Program-made: the position numbers and the translations under genes | Part shown: positions 32,785-40,840 of the stretch, piece after piece | Layout: the number at the start of each line of letters is the position of its first letter | Numbering within the stretch: the first letter of the stretch is position 1 | Notes under the pieces: model-generated | Databases searched by the model: none | What the model was told of the DNA's origin: nothing | What the model saw: only the letters and a program-made list of their open reading frames with translations | Source of the DNA: Synechococcus sp. CCY 0621 | Lineage (GTDB): Bacteria > Cyanobacteriota > Cyanobacteriia > PCC-6307 > Cyanobiaceae | Length of the DNA: 64,000 bases | Assembly: GCF_019038465.1 (NCBI RefSeq) | Contig: NZ_JAFKRH010000010.1 | Coordinates: forward strand, 164,265 to 228,264 | Direction of reading: 5' to 3'

Positions 32785-34331
32785 GGGGCGATCACCTGCT
32801 TCCAGAAGATCAAGGTGAGCAGGAAGGCCAGGGTTCGGGTTCGGTCGCTGCCGTTGCGATGGGCGTCGAGGATGCGGGTGAGCAGCCCCGGATCCACCAG
32901 ATCGTCGATCAGCCCGCCGTGCTCCAGCAGAAAGGTATGCATGCGGGGGTCGCGGTACCAGTCGGCGCTGAGGTCGTAGCTCACGTACCGGGACCGTCGC
33001 AGGGGGGGTGTCCAGTAGAGGGGAGGGGCCTTGGTCAGCATGCGGCCCCGGTCGAAACCGTTCTCTTCGGGAAAGCTGAGCAGTTCCGGACAGTTGCGGG
33101 CTATGGCATGGCGGTGCCAGTTGGAGCCCAGCTTCCAACCATCGGGAAGATTCCAGATCGCCTCGATCCAGCGGCGGTCGTGGAAGGGGGATCGCCAGGC
33201 GCTGGAGGCCCGGTACATGCGGATGCCGTTGGCGTAGAAGTTGGGCACCCGCTGCTCGAAGTAGTAGCGGGTGAGGCCTTCGAGGAAACCTCCCCGACAG
33301 AAGCCGGCCAGCCTGGCGGCGCGCTGGCCACGACCCTCCGGCATCAACTGGGCAGCCAGCGGTGGGGCCAAATGACGCAGTTCCTCGGCTGAGAAGCTGA
33401 GATGACGCTCCACTTTCATGCGCCAGAACTGGCCCAAGGCGGCTTCGGGAGCCAGAGAAGCGATCCGGCCGAGCCAGCCCCGGTCGAAGTAGTAAGTGCG
33501 GGCGAATTCCCCCAGGGTGCCGACGAAGAACGTGGCATCGGCGGGAATCTGGGCCTTCAGCGGATAGAGAAAGGTGTGCCAGTGGCAGGCGGTTTTGGTG
33601 CCGTTGGTGAGGTTGGAGATGCTGGGCGCATGGGCGAAGAATTCCTCGAGCTCCAGGTTGATCAGCTGATGGGGCAGATCGAAGCGCCTGGCCATGTGGC
33701 GGGCCACCTGAACGTCGGTGGCTTCCTCCCTGCCCATGGTGATCAGATGGGGGCGCAGCCCCTGGTGAAGCATCGAGGCCAGAATCACCCTGGAATCGAA
33801 TCCGCCTGAAAGGGACAGGTAAGGGTTGGCCCCCGCCAGCCGGAGCACCGCGGCGTTGAGAGCTTCGACGGCGGCATCCGGATCGGCGGGTGCCGGTGGG
33901 ATCCGGTCGAGAACCGACTCGGTGCGGAGTGCCAGGCGACCGTCGGTGAAATGCAGGATGCTGCCGGGTGGGACCCGATGGATCTCAGGGTGAAGCGTGT
34001 GGTTGTCAGTCAGGTTCTCCAGCTGGCAGAGATCGCCGAGGGCCTGCCAGTTCCAGCGCCACTCCAGACCGCTGCGGCGCAGGATCTCGGCCACCCGGTC
34101 GCCGTGGAACAGTTGGCCGTTCCGCTCGCAGTAGTAGTAGTGCGTGGCCCCGACGGGTGAGGTGACCACCGTCACGTCTCCGGCGTCTGTCTCGATCACC
34201 AGGGTGTATTCCCCTTCGGTGTCCGCCAGGGCGCGGCTTCCCTGGCGCAGGAAGCGTCCCAGCAGGTCCGCCTCTGAGCTGTCGCTGTAGCCGATGCAGG
34301 TGAGTCGGTGATCGCCGAGCTGGATGGTCAT
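32781..34331 (-). CDS. Asparagine-synthetase-like protein lacking the glutaminase cysteine
   Basis: The 516-residue protein has the two-domain layout of AsnB, with a beta-rich N-terminal half (GEYTLVIETDAGD, PVGATHYYYCERNG) and a PP-loop ATP-pyrophosphatase domain with LSLSGGFDSR (P-loop 175-180). It does not start with MC, so it cannot hydrolyse glutamine as AsnB does. It could use ammonia, activate a carboxylate by adenylation, or cooperate with a separate amidotransferase. Placed between GT4 and GT8 genes, it probably modifies a glycan or its nucleotide-sugar precursor. It is shorter than AsnB (about 600 residues) and diverged from the asnB gene at 12473. Confidence 0.8.
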   Translation of the reverse strand: MTIQLGDHRLTCIGYSDSSEADLLGRFLRQGSRALADTEGEYTLVIETDAGDVTVVTSPVGATHYYYCERNGQLFHGDRVAEILRRSGLEWRWNWQALGDLCQLENLTDNHTLHPEIHRVPPGSILHFTDGRLALRTESVLDRIPPAPADPDAAVEALNAAVLRLAGANPYLSLSGGFDSRVILASMLHQGLRPHLITMGREEATDVQVARHMARRFDLPHQLINLELEEFFAHAPSISNLTNGTKTACHWHTFLYPLKAQIPADATFFVGTLGEFARTYYFDRGWLGRIASLAPEAALGQFWRMKVERHLSFSAEELRHLAPPLAAQLMPEGRGQRAARLAGFCRGGFLEGLTRYYFEQRVPNFYANGIRMYRASSAWRSPFHDRRWIEAIWNLPDGWKLGSNWHRHAIARNCPELLSFPEENGFDRGRMLTKAPPLYWTPPLRRSRYVSYDLSADWYRDPRMHTFLLEHGGLIDDLVDPGLLTRILDAHRNGSDRTRTLAFLLTLIFWKQVIAP

Positions 34332-34337
34332 GGTTCC

Positions 34338-35258
34338 CTATGGCTTCAGCTTGTTGAGGATCTGCTTGCCTGCGCACTTGATTCGGAAGCGCAATGACCC
34401 GAGCCGATCGCCAAGTGACGGCGTGGGGATCCCCTCCAGAGGCAGGCTCGCCCAGGGGGTCTGCTGGCGAATCTCCAGGTAGCGCTGGCGCCAGGGATGG
34501 GTGCAGAGATGGTGCCAGGGTTTGGCTATGCCAGAACCCGCGAAGTGGATCACGGCGGGGCTGACCCGAGCCGCCTCTGCTTGCCGGCCAAGGGCGGTGC
34601 TGGCATCGGCGTATTCAGGATGCATCCAGAGATGGGGCAAAGCATTGAATCGCCAGTCAAGGGGCAGCCAGCGGGCTTCAAGCAGGGAATTGAGCACATC
34701 CTGGTCCCAGTGCTTGATTCGCTCGGGGTGGGTGCGTGCGAACTCCAGGCCCGTGGCCAGGATGTTCTCCCTGCGCCAGCGGCCCAGATCAATCAGCATC
34801 GCCCCGGCATTAAAGACCAGGGAACCCTCAGCAAGGCCGAGGCGATTGCGGTCAAACTCCTGATTGTGTTCCTCCACTGCAGCGATGCTGTTGTCCCCAA
34901 GGGCCGATTCCCAGAGTGCATGAAGCGAGTCGACCACGATCAGATCGGAATCCAGATAAAGAACCTTCTCCACTGCATGGGGAAGGGCAGCAGGCAGCAG
35001 CAATCGGAAGTAGGTGGCCAGAGTGATGTGGCCGAAGACCGGAAATCCAGCAAGCATCTCCTCGTCGAGTTGGATGAAGGAGACTGAAGGTAGAAAGGCG
35101 CCGAGATAGGCCGCTAAGCGAGCTCTTTCAGCAGTATCAATAACACCGTGCAGGATGTAGACGCTGATCGTTTCAGCCGGATTGGAGAGCTGAAGAGATT
35201 TCAGCATCACGGCGCAGTGCCGGATGTAATTGTTGTCGATCGTGCAGGCAATGATCAT
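34338..35258 (-). CDS. Family 8 glycosyltransferase (LgtC-like)
   Basis: The 306-residue protein starts MIIACTIDNNYIRHCAVMLKS. It has the GT8 hallmark VLYLDSDLIVVDSLHALW with its DxD metal site, then VFNAGAMLIDLGRWR and WDQDVLNSLL, all typical of LgtC galactosyltransferases. It probably adds a galactose or glucose from UDP-sugar with retention of configuration. The gene is the first (5'-most) member of the minus-strand run that ends with the epimerase-like genes. Base composition is visibly more AT-rich than the preceding glycosyltransferases, which suggests a different origin. Confidence 0.9.
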   Translation of the reverse strand: MIIACTIDNNYIRHCAVMLKSLQLSNPAETISVYILHGVIDTAERARLAAYLGAFLPSVSFIQLDEEMLAGFPVFGHITLATYFRLLLPAALPHAVEKVLYLDSDLIVVDSLHALWESALGDNSIAAVEEHNQEFDRNRLGLAEGSLVFNAGAMLIDLGRWRRENILATGLEFARTHPERIKHWDQDVLNSLLEARWLPLDWRFNALPHLWMHPEYADASTALGRQAEAARVSPAVIHFAGSGIAKPWHHLCTHPWRQRYLEIRQQTPWASLPLEGIPTPSLGDRLGSLRFRIKCAGKQILNKLKP

Positions 35259-35355
35259 CTGGTGGTAGCCATTGTTGCTGCGTAAACTTGAGGAGAGAAT
35301 CGGGCCATGGTGTGGTCACCATGCGGGAGGTTCCTGTTGGGCAATAGGCAACTCA

Positions 35356-37275
35356 TCAGACGGGTGTCGAGGCCAAGGATGTCTCGCGAGGATGCTTCGA
35401 CTGGTCGTTCCAGAGTTTTGCGTAGGGACCTGACTGAGCCAGTAGTTCATGGTGACGACCCCGTTCAACGATTCTTCCTTCCGAAAGCACACAGATGATG
35501 TCAGCTGTGACAATCGTACTGAGTCGGTGGGCGATCACCAGCACGGTGTGTTGACGTTCGAATTGCTCAATCGCTTGCTGGACCAGGCGTTCACTCTGGC
35601 TGTCGAGAGCGCTTGTGGCTTCGTCGAGGATCAGGAGCTCGGGTTTCCGCAGAATGGCCCTGGCCAGGGAAATTCTCTGGCGCTGTCCACCACTGAGTCG
35701 ATAGCCACGTTCACCGATCTTGGTGTCGTAGCCCTCGGGGAGATCAGCGATGAACCCAGCAGCTTGAGCCTTGGTTGCTGCCTCAATGATGTCTTCTCGG
35801 GTGGCGTCATCGACGCCGAAGGAGATGTTATTGGCGATGCTGGCGTTGAAAAGGAATGTATCCTGGCTGACGACTCCCAGCCGATTCTGCCAGCTGGCCA
35901 GATTGATGGCGCGAAGGTCGACACCATCGATCAAAATACATCCTCCGGTTGGATCGTAGAGCCCAACAAGAAGATCAGCGATGGAGCTCTTGCCGGCACC
36001 ACTGGATCCCACAAGAGCAACAGTCTGACCACGGCCGATCCTGAGTTGGATGGAGGAAAGAGCAACTGGAAGATCAGGGCTGTAGCGCAGCGAAACATCG
36101 TCCAGGACGATCGCATCACGAAGGGTTGTGAATGGTTGGCCTCCGGTACGGATGAATTGCTTGTCCTCATCGCTGAGGATGAGGTTGAGCCGCTCCACAC
36201 TGGCGCTGTTAGCGGCATAGCTGGTGGCCAGGCCTGTCAGTGTGCCGACGCGCTGGTTGAGTCTCTGCAGGGCGATGATGAAGGTCACAAGGCTTGGCAG
36301 GACACCACTACTACGGTCCTTGAACACCAAAAGACTGAGCGCAGCAATCAGAGCGATGGAAATGATTGGCAGCATGTTGGAAATCGGCTGCACAATGTTC
36401 GAGAGTTTGCTCTGGCGGATTGAGAGCCTTTTACTTTCATCCAGAAGACCCTTCAGTTTTGTTCTCGAGCTTTCCAGCTGGCCAGTGCTGTGGAGCAATC
36501 GCAGACCCTGGATCTGCTCGTTTTGATGGCTGGAAAGCTCCACGCTCACCTGCTGTTGTTCCCGTGAATTCCTGCGAATGGGTGGCAGCAGCAACTTCTG
36601 AACGAATTGCATGGCGGCGGCCATGCCAAAGGCCACTAGCAGCAGCCAGGGAGAAATGGCCACGAGGATGGCCAGGTAGATGAGCAGCTGCAGGCTGTTC
36701 ATCAACAGCGCGTTGGCCAGGGAGATTTCCCTCTGCACGGTGCCGCCACCGGACCCTACGTAGTCCAGTAGGTCGCCAACTCGGTACCGGCTGGCGCACG
36801 GGAAACTGAGTGACAGCACCCGATCGTTCAACTTGCCGGTGATTTCGGCGCCAAGTCGGGACCCCAAGACCGCCGTGCTGACGCTGTTCACATAACTGGT
36901 CGCCGCCATCAGTCCCTGCAGCGTCACGGCGGTGGCGAGGAGCAGCACGAAGATGGCGTCACGTCCAGCGCGGGTGCTCAGGGCACCTTGGATGGAGTCT
37001 TGAAGCCAGGGGAAATGACCCAGCGAGCCAAGCAAAGAAACCTTGCTCCAATCACTATTTTCTGGAGCACTGATTAGGCTCACGGACAGGAAAATGATCC
37101 CGAGCGTGGCACCTTCGCTGAGACTGGCCGCCAAGCTGGTGGCAAAGTTCAGTGAGAGCAGCTTCCAATAGCGTTTCGCTGAGCGCCTGATCAGTCGCGC
37201 TGCTGGTCGCTGATCGGTGAACGGAGCGATCAGAGAGTTGGGAAGTTTTCTGGCGATGCGATGGAGAAGCGGCAT
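35356..37275 (-). CDS. MsbA/PglK-type ABC exporter (half-transporter, membrane domain plus ATPase)
   Basis: About 639 residues: six membrane helices in the first 330 residues and a C-terminal ATPase. The ATPase has Walker A VGSSGAGKSS, signature LSGGQRQRISL, Walker B LLILDEATSALD and the H-loop (VIAHRLSTI). Type I exporters of this shape dimerise and flip lipids or lipid-linked oligosaccharides. No Wzx-type flippase is seen in the window, so this is the best candidate to move the finished lipid-linked repeat unit to the periplasm. The start is ATG 37275 (a TTG lies directly before it). AT-richer than most of the locus. A 97-bp gap without a strong terminator separates it from the GT8 gene. 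Confidence 0.92.
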   Translation of the reverse strand: MPLLHRIARKLPNSLIAPFTDQRPAARLIRRSAKRYWKLLSLNFATSLAASLSEGATLGIIFLSVSLISAPENSDWSKVSLLGSLGHFPWLQDSIQGALSTRAGRDAIFVLLLATAVTLQGLMAATSYVNSVSTAVLGSRLGAEITGKLNDRVLSLSFPCASRYRVGDLLDYVGSGGGTVQREISLANALLMNSLQLLIYLAILVAISPWLLLVAFGMAAAMQFVQKLLLPPIRRNSREQQQVSVELSSHQNEQIQGLRLLHSTGQLESSRTKLKGLLDESKRLSIRQSKLSNIVQPISNMLPIISIALIAALSLLVFKDRSSGVLPSLVTFIIALQRLNQRVGTLTGLATSYAANSASVERLNLILSDEDKQFIRTGGQPFTTLRDAIVLDDVSLRYSPDLPVALSSIQLRIGRGQTVALVGSSGAGKSSIADLLVGLYDPTGGCILIDGVDLRAINLASWQNRLGVVSQDTFLFNASIANNISFGVDDATREDIIEAATKAQAAGFIADLPEGYDTKIGERGYRLSGGQRQRISLARAILRKPELLILDEATSALDSQSERLVQQAIEQFERQHTVLVIAHRLSTIVTADIICVLSEGRIVERGRHHELLAQSGPYAKLWNDQSKHPRETSLASTPV

Positions 37276-37554
37276 CAACGGCGTGGCGGAATGGGAGCGA
37301 ATCGAATTAGGTCAGGAATCAGGTCTATGGCTGATTGTTGCCATTCATCGGGGGGGCGGATGGATGATTGGCACAGGGATGGGTGCAGTTGATCCGTGCT
37401 TCTGATCAGAACACCTGATCAGAAGCACTCCATCAGGAGAACGGAACACAGCTCATTCATGATCAACGTAGGGCTCGACGATCTCAGTTCAAATCTAGGC
37501 CGTCAATGGGAGAGTGCATGAACATGGTCCAGCTCCCATCGGTTCCGCCAGGGT
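37276..37554. other. Divergent intergenic region between ABC exporter and TIGR03790 gene
   Basis: 279 bp, visibly AT-rich compared with the flanks, between a minus-strand start and a plus-strand start. It must hold promoters for both directions. It contains the perfect 14-bp inverted repeat at 37396-37428 (listed separately). No further gene is visible. Confidence 0.5.
37396..37428. promoter_or_regulatory. Perfect 14-bp inverted repeat with a 5-nt spacer (operator or hairpin candidate)
   Basis: GTGCTTCTGATCAG (37396-37409) is followed by AACAC and then by its exact reverse complement CTGATCAGAAGCAC (37415-37428). No T-run follows on either strand, which argues against an intrinsic terminator. 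Placement in a divergent promoter gap suggests a regulator binding site or a transcript stem-loop. No cognate regulator gene is visible nearby. Confidence 0.6.
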
Positions 37555-38745
37555 GTGACTCCTTCCGCCGCCAAGGCTGTTGCGGCCCCCCATCCTATGG
37601 CTGGTAGGCCCTCAAGAAGACTGCTGCTGCAGCCAAGGCGCAACCAGCTGACAGGCGGGTTGACGCTGCTTCTGCTGATGACCCTCACGGCCAGTGGGCG
37701 CCTTGGGACCGGCCCACGGATCACCAACGCCGATGCTCCCTCTCAGGGCCCCCTTGACCATCGACATCTGGCGATCATCGTCAACTCCGCCGATCCCCTC
37801 AGCGAGGCCATCGGACGGATGTATCAGGCCGCCAGGCTGATTCCCCCAGGGCAGGTGATCAGGGTTCGTTTTCCTCCCCGCACACCGGAGCTGAGTCCGG
37901 CCCTGTTCCGGCGCATCAAACGCAGTGTGGACAGCCAGACGCCCAGACACGTTCAAATCTATGCCCTGGCCTGGGCAGCTCCCTACCGGGTCGGCTGCCA
38001 GTCGATCACCAGCGCCTTCACCTTCGGCCTGGATTCACGGTTCTGTGCCGATGGTTGCCGCACCACCGCCCTGAGTCCCCTGTTTGCCCGTGGCGATGTG
38101 CGCCGTCCCTGGGCTCAGCTGGGGATTCGGCCCAGCATGTTGCTGGCGGCGACCAGTCCCGTGATGGCCAGGCGTCTGATCCAGCAGGGTGTGGCGTCGG
38201 ACGGTACGGCACCTCCGGGGACGGCCTATCTGCTGAGTACCAGGGACGCCAGGCGCAACACCCGGGCCGCCGGCTATGGCCGGGTCGTGGCGACCATGGG
38301 ATCACGGTTTCGGGTCAGGATCGTCGCTTCCGATGCCCTTGTGGGAGCCCAGGACGTCATGGCTTACTTCACCGGATTGGCCTTCCCCGTGGGGATCCGC
38401 ACCAACCGCTTCCGGCCGGGTGCGGTTGCCGACCATCTCACGTCCTTCGGCGGGATGCTGACCGACAGTTCGCAGATGAGTGCGCTTCGCTGGCTTGAGG
38501 CCGGTGCCACCGGGAGCTACGGCACCGTGGTGGAGCCATGCAATTTCCCTGCCAAGTTTTCCGATCCCGGCCTGCTGCTCACCTACTACCGCCGTGGCGA
38601 CACCTTGATCGAGAGCTACTGGCGCAGTGTGGCGATGCCTGGCCAGGGGGTCTTCATCGGTGAGCCACTGGCCAGGCCCTGGCCAGTGCGCGCGGAACTC
38701 AAGCCTGGTGACGTCGCTGGTGCCAGGCCCAGGCATGCTCAATGA
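37555..38745 (+). CDS. TIGR03790-family secreted protein of unknown function
   Basis: The 396-residue protein has an N-terminal basic segment and hydrophobic stretch (LTGGLTLLLLMTLTASG, about residues 33-50) that acts as a signal peptide or anchor. The mature part has HLAIIVNSADPLSEAIGRMYQ, which I associate with TIGR03790, a family of exported proteins of unknown function known from several bacterial groups. Cysteines at CQS, FCADGC and EPCNF may form disulfides. It is the only plus-strand gene in this part of the locus and overlaps the 3' end of galE by 47 bp in convergent orientation. The start is GTG 37555, with ATG 37597 as a shorter alternative. Confidence 0.75.
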   Translation: MTPSAAKAVAAPHPMAGRPSRRLLLQPRRNQLTGGLTLLLLMTLTASGRLGTGPRITNADAPSQGPLDHRHLAIIVNSADPLSEAIGRMYQAARLIPPGQVIRVRFPPRTPELSPALFRRIKRSVDSQTPRHVQIYALAWAAPYRVGCQSITSAFTFGLDSRFCADGCRTTALSPLFARGDVRRPWAQLGIRPSMLLAATSPVMARRLIQQGVASDGTAPPGTAYLLSTRDARRNTRAAGYGRVVATMGSRFRVRIVASDALVGAQDVMAYFTGLAFPVGIRTNRFRPGAVADHLTSFGGMLTDSSQMSALRWLEAGATGSYGTVVEPCNFPAKFSDPGLLLTYYRRGDTLIESYWRSVAMPGQGVFIGEPLARPWPVRAELKPGDVAGARPRHAQ

Positions 38746-39745
38746 TCGTTTCCAGTTCCGGGTAACGGGGCCGCCATCCCAGTTCCTGATGGGCCCGGGT
38801 GGCCCCGGCCACCAGCTGGGGAGGATCACCCTCGCGACGTTTGGCCACATGGGCCAGCAGACCCCTGCCAGTGACGGCCTTGGCGGTTTCGATCACCTGC
38901 TGGACGGAGTAGCCCGTGCCATTGCCGAGGTTGTAGATCAGGGGCCTGCGCTCCGTCTCCTCCCGCTCCCGCAGTCGCAGCAGTCTTTCCAGGCCCAGAA
39001 CATGGGCGTCGGCCAGATCGGCCACGTGGATGTAGTCGCGGATGCAGGTGCCATCCGGGGTGGGGTAATCGTCGCCGAAGATCTGCAGGTAGGGTTCCCG
39101 CCCGCTCATCGTGTCGAGCACCCTGGGGATGAGGTGGGTTTCCGGGTCGTGGTCCTCACCCAGGTCGCCGTCGGGATCGGCACCGGCGGCGTTGAAGTAG
39201 CGGAAAATCACACTGGGCAGGCCGTAGGCCGTTGCGAAGTCGGTGAGCAACTGCTCCACCATCCACTTGCTGCGGCCGTAGGGGTTGATCGGAGCCTGGG
39301 GATGGTCTTCGGTGATCGGCACCTGCTGGGGAACCCCATAGGTGGCGCAGGTGGAGGAGAAAACGATCGGTAACGGGCGCTCGGTGGCCACCAGGGCCTC
39401 CAGCAAGGTGAGGGTATCGCCAAGGTTGTTGCGGTAGTACTTGGCAGGATCGCTCACTGATTCGCCCACATAGGCATAGGCGGCGAAATGGAGCACTGCC
39501 TCGATCGGCTTGCCCTCCAGCGCCGTCCCATCAAGGGCGGGGTGGCGGCCACGAAGCAGGGGCTCGAGCACTTCACGGTCGCCCACCTGCCCCAGAACCA
39601 GGGGAACCTTCAGAGTTTTTTCGACGATGTCGGCATGGCCGTACACCAGGTTGTCGAGAACCACGGGTTGGTGACCGGCCCGGGTCAGGGCCCTGACGGC
39701 ATGGCTGCCGATGTAGCCGGCGCCGCCGGTGACGAGGATCCTCAC
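38699..39745 (-). CDS. galE: UDP-glucose 4-epimerase
   Basis: The 348-residue extended SDR has GGAGYIG at residues 7-13, an ESVSDP motif, the SSTCATYG catalytic loop and Tyr156/Lys160 in YGRSK. All are standard for GalE, which interconverts UDP-glucose and UDP-galactose. It provides galactose for the polysaccharide and for the Glf enzyme found at 54758. There is an extra short loop around residues 66-80 (RGRHPALDG), within family variation. Its start overlaps the fcl stop as ATGA (39742-39745), and its 3' end overlaps the TIGR03790 gene by 47 bp. Confidence 0.95.
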   Translation of the reverse strand: MRILVTGGAGYIGSHAVRALTRAGHQPVVLDNLVYGHADIVEKTLKVPLVLGQVGDREVLEPLLRGRHPALDGTALEGKPIEAVLHFAAYAYVGESVSDPAKYYRNNLGDTLTLLEALVATERPLPIVFSSTCATYGVPQQVPITEDHPQAPINPYGRSKWMVEQLLTDFATAYGLPSVIFRYFNAAGADPDGDLGEDHDPETHLIPRVLDTMSGREPYLQIFGDDYPTPDGTCIRDYIHVADLADAHVLGLERLLRLREREETERRPLIYNLGNGTGYSVQQVIETAKAVTGRGLLAHVAKRREGDPPQLVAGATRAHQELGWRPRYPELETIIEHAWAWHQRRHQA

Positions 39746-40710
39746 AGCCGCACCTCGGCGCCGCTGGCCCGTTCACTGACGAACTCCGCCACGGTGCGTC
39801 GCAATCCCTCCTGCAGGGGGATCTCTGATCGCCAGCCGAGGGCGGCCAGGCGGCTGACATCCAGGAGCTTGCGCGGGGTGCCGTCCGGTTTGGAGGTGTC
39901 CCAAGCGATTCGGCCGCGGAAATCCACCGCCTCGGCCACCATCGTTGCCAGGTCCTGAATGCTCACGTCGGTTCCTGTCCCCACATTGATGTGTTGTAGA
40001 TCCTCGGCGCCCGGTTGCCAGTGGCGCAGGCAGAACAGCGCTGCGGCCGCCAGATCATCGACGTGGAGGAACTCACGCCGTGGCCGGCCACTGCCCCAGC
40101 AGACCACTTCTTCGGCGCCGGCTTCACGAGCCTCCTGGAAACGGCGGATCAGGCCGGGAAGCACATGGCTGTTGGTGGGGTGGTAGTTGTCGCCAGGCCC
40201 ATACAGGTTGGTGGGCATCAGGCTGATCGCGTCGAAGCCATGCTGCTGGCGCAGGGCACGGCACAGCTGGATGCCGGTGATCTTGGCGATCGCATACCAC
40301 TCGTTGGTGGGCTCGAGGGGCCCCTGTAGCAGGGCCTCCTCCCGGATGGGTTGGTCGGCCAGCTTGGGGTAGATGCAGCTGCTGCCCAGGAACAGCAGCC
40401 GACGGGTTCCATGCCGCCAGGCACTCTCGATGACGTTCTGCTGGATCTTGAGGTTGTCGAGCAGGAAGTCGGCGGGATAGGTGGCGTTGGCCAGAATTCC
40501 GCCCACCCGCGCCGCTGCCAGCACGACGACATCGGGCCGCTGGTCGGCGAACCACGCCGCCACCGCCGTTCCGTCCATCAGGTCGAGTTCCGAGCGGCCT
40601 ACCGTGAGCAACTTCTGGTGGCCTTCCGCCTTCAGGCGTCGGGTGATGGCCGAACCGGCCATACCGCGATGGCCGGCGATGAAGATCCGATCGTCCGGTG
40701 AAATCAGCAT
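39742..40710 (-). CDS. fcl: GDP-L-fucose synthase
   Basis: The 322-residue protein has the N-terminal NADP site FIAGHRGMAG, a LDLMDGTAV segment, SSCIYPKLADQPIREE (the fucose-synthase-specific loop), YAIAKITG with the catalytic Tyr-x3-Lys, and NLYGPGDNYHP. It performs epimerisation at C3 and C5 and the 4-keto reduction of GDP-4-keto-6-deoxymannose to GDP-L-fucose. It works directly after Gmd, encoded 130 bp upstream. It overlaps galE by ATGA (39742-39745) and is likely co-transcribed with it. Confidence 0.95.
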   Translation of the reverse strand: MLISPDDRIFIAGHRGMAGSAITRRLKAEGHQKLLTVGRSELDLMDGTAVAAWFADQRPDVVVLAAARVGGILANATYPADFLLDNLKIQQNVIESAWRHGTRRLLFLGSSCIYPKLADQPIREEALLQGPLEPTNEWYAIAKITGIQLCRALRQQHGFDAISLMPTNLYGPGDNYHPTNSHVLPGLIRRFQEAREAGAEEVVCWGSGRPRREFLHVDDLAAAALFCLRHWQPGAEDLQHINVGTGTDVSIQDLATMVAEAVDFRGRIAWDTSKPDGTPRKLLDVSRLAALGWRSEIPLQEGLRRTVAEFVSERASGAEVRL

Positions 40711-40840
40711 GGGAAAAGACTCAGGCCCCTGGGCCGTTGCGCGAGGTGGAAAATCGCTTGTGAAGGTACCGTTCCTGCCGTGAGTCGCTTCGGTGAGGGC
40801 TGGTCAAAGACCTGACCATAGCGGCGTTTCGGATCACGTC

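Noticed and set aside
35280..35320. Possible terminator after the ABC exporter (CATGGTG...CACCATG)
   Set aside because: Only a 7-bp weak stem without a T-run on either strand.
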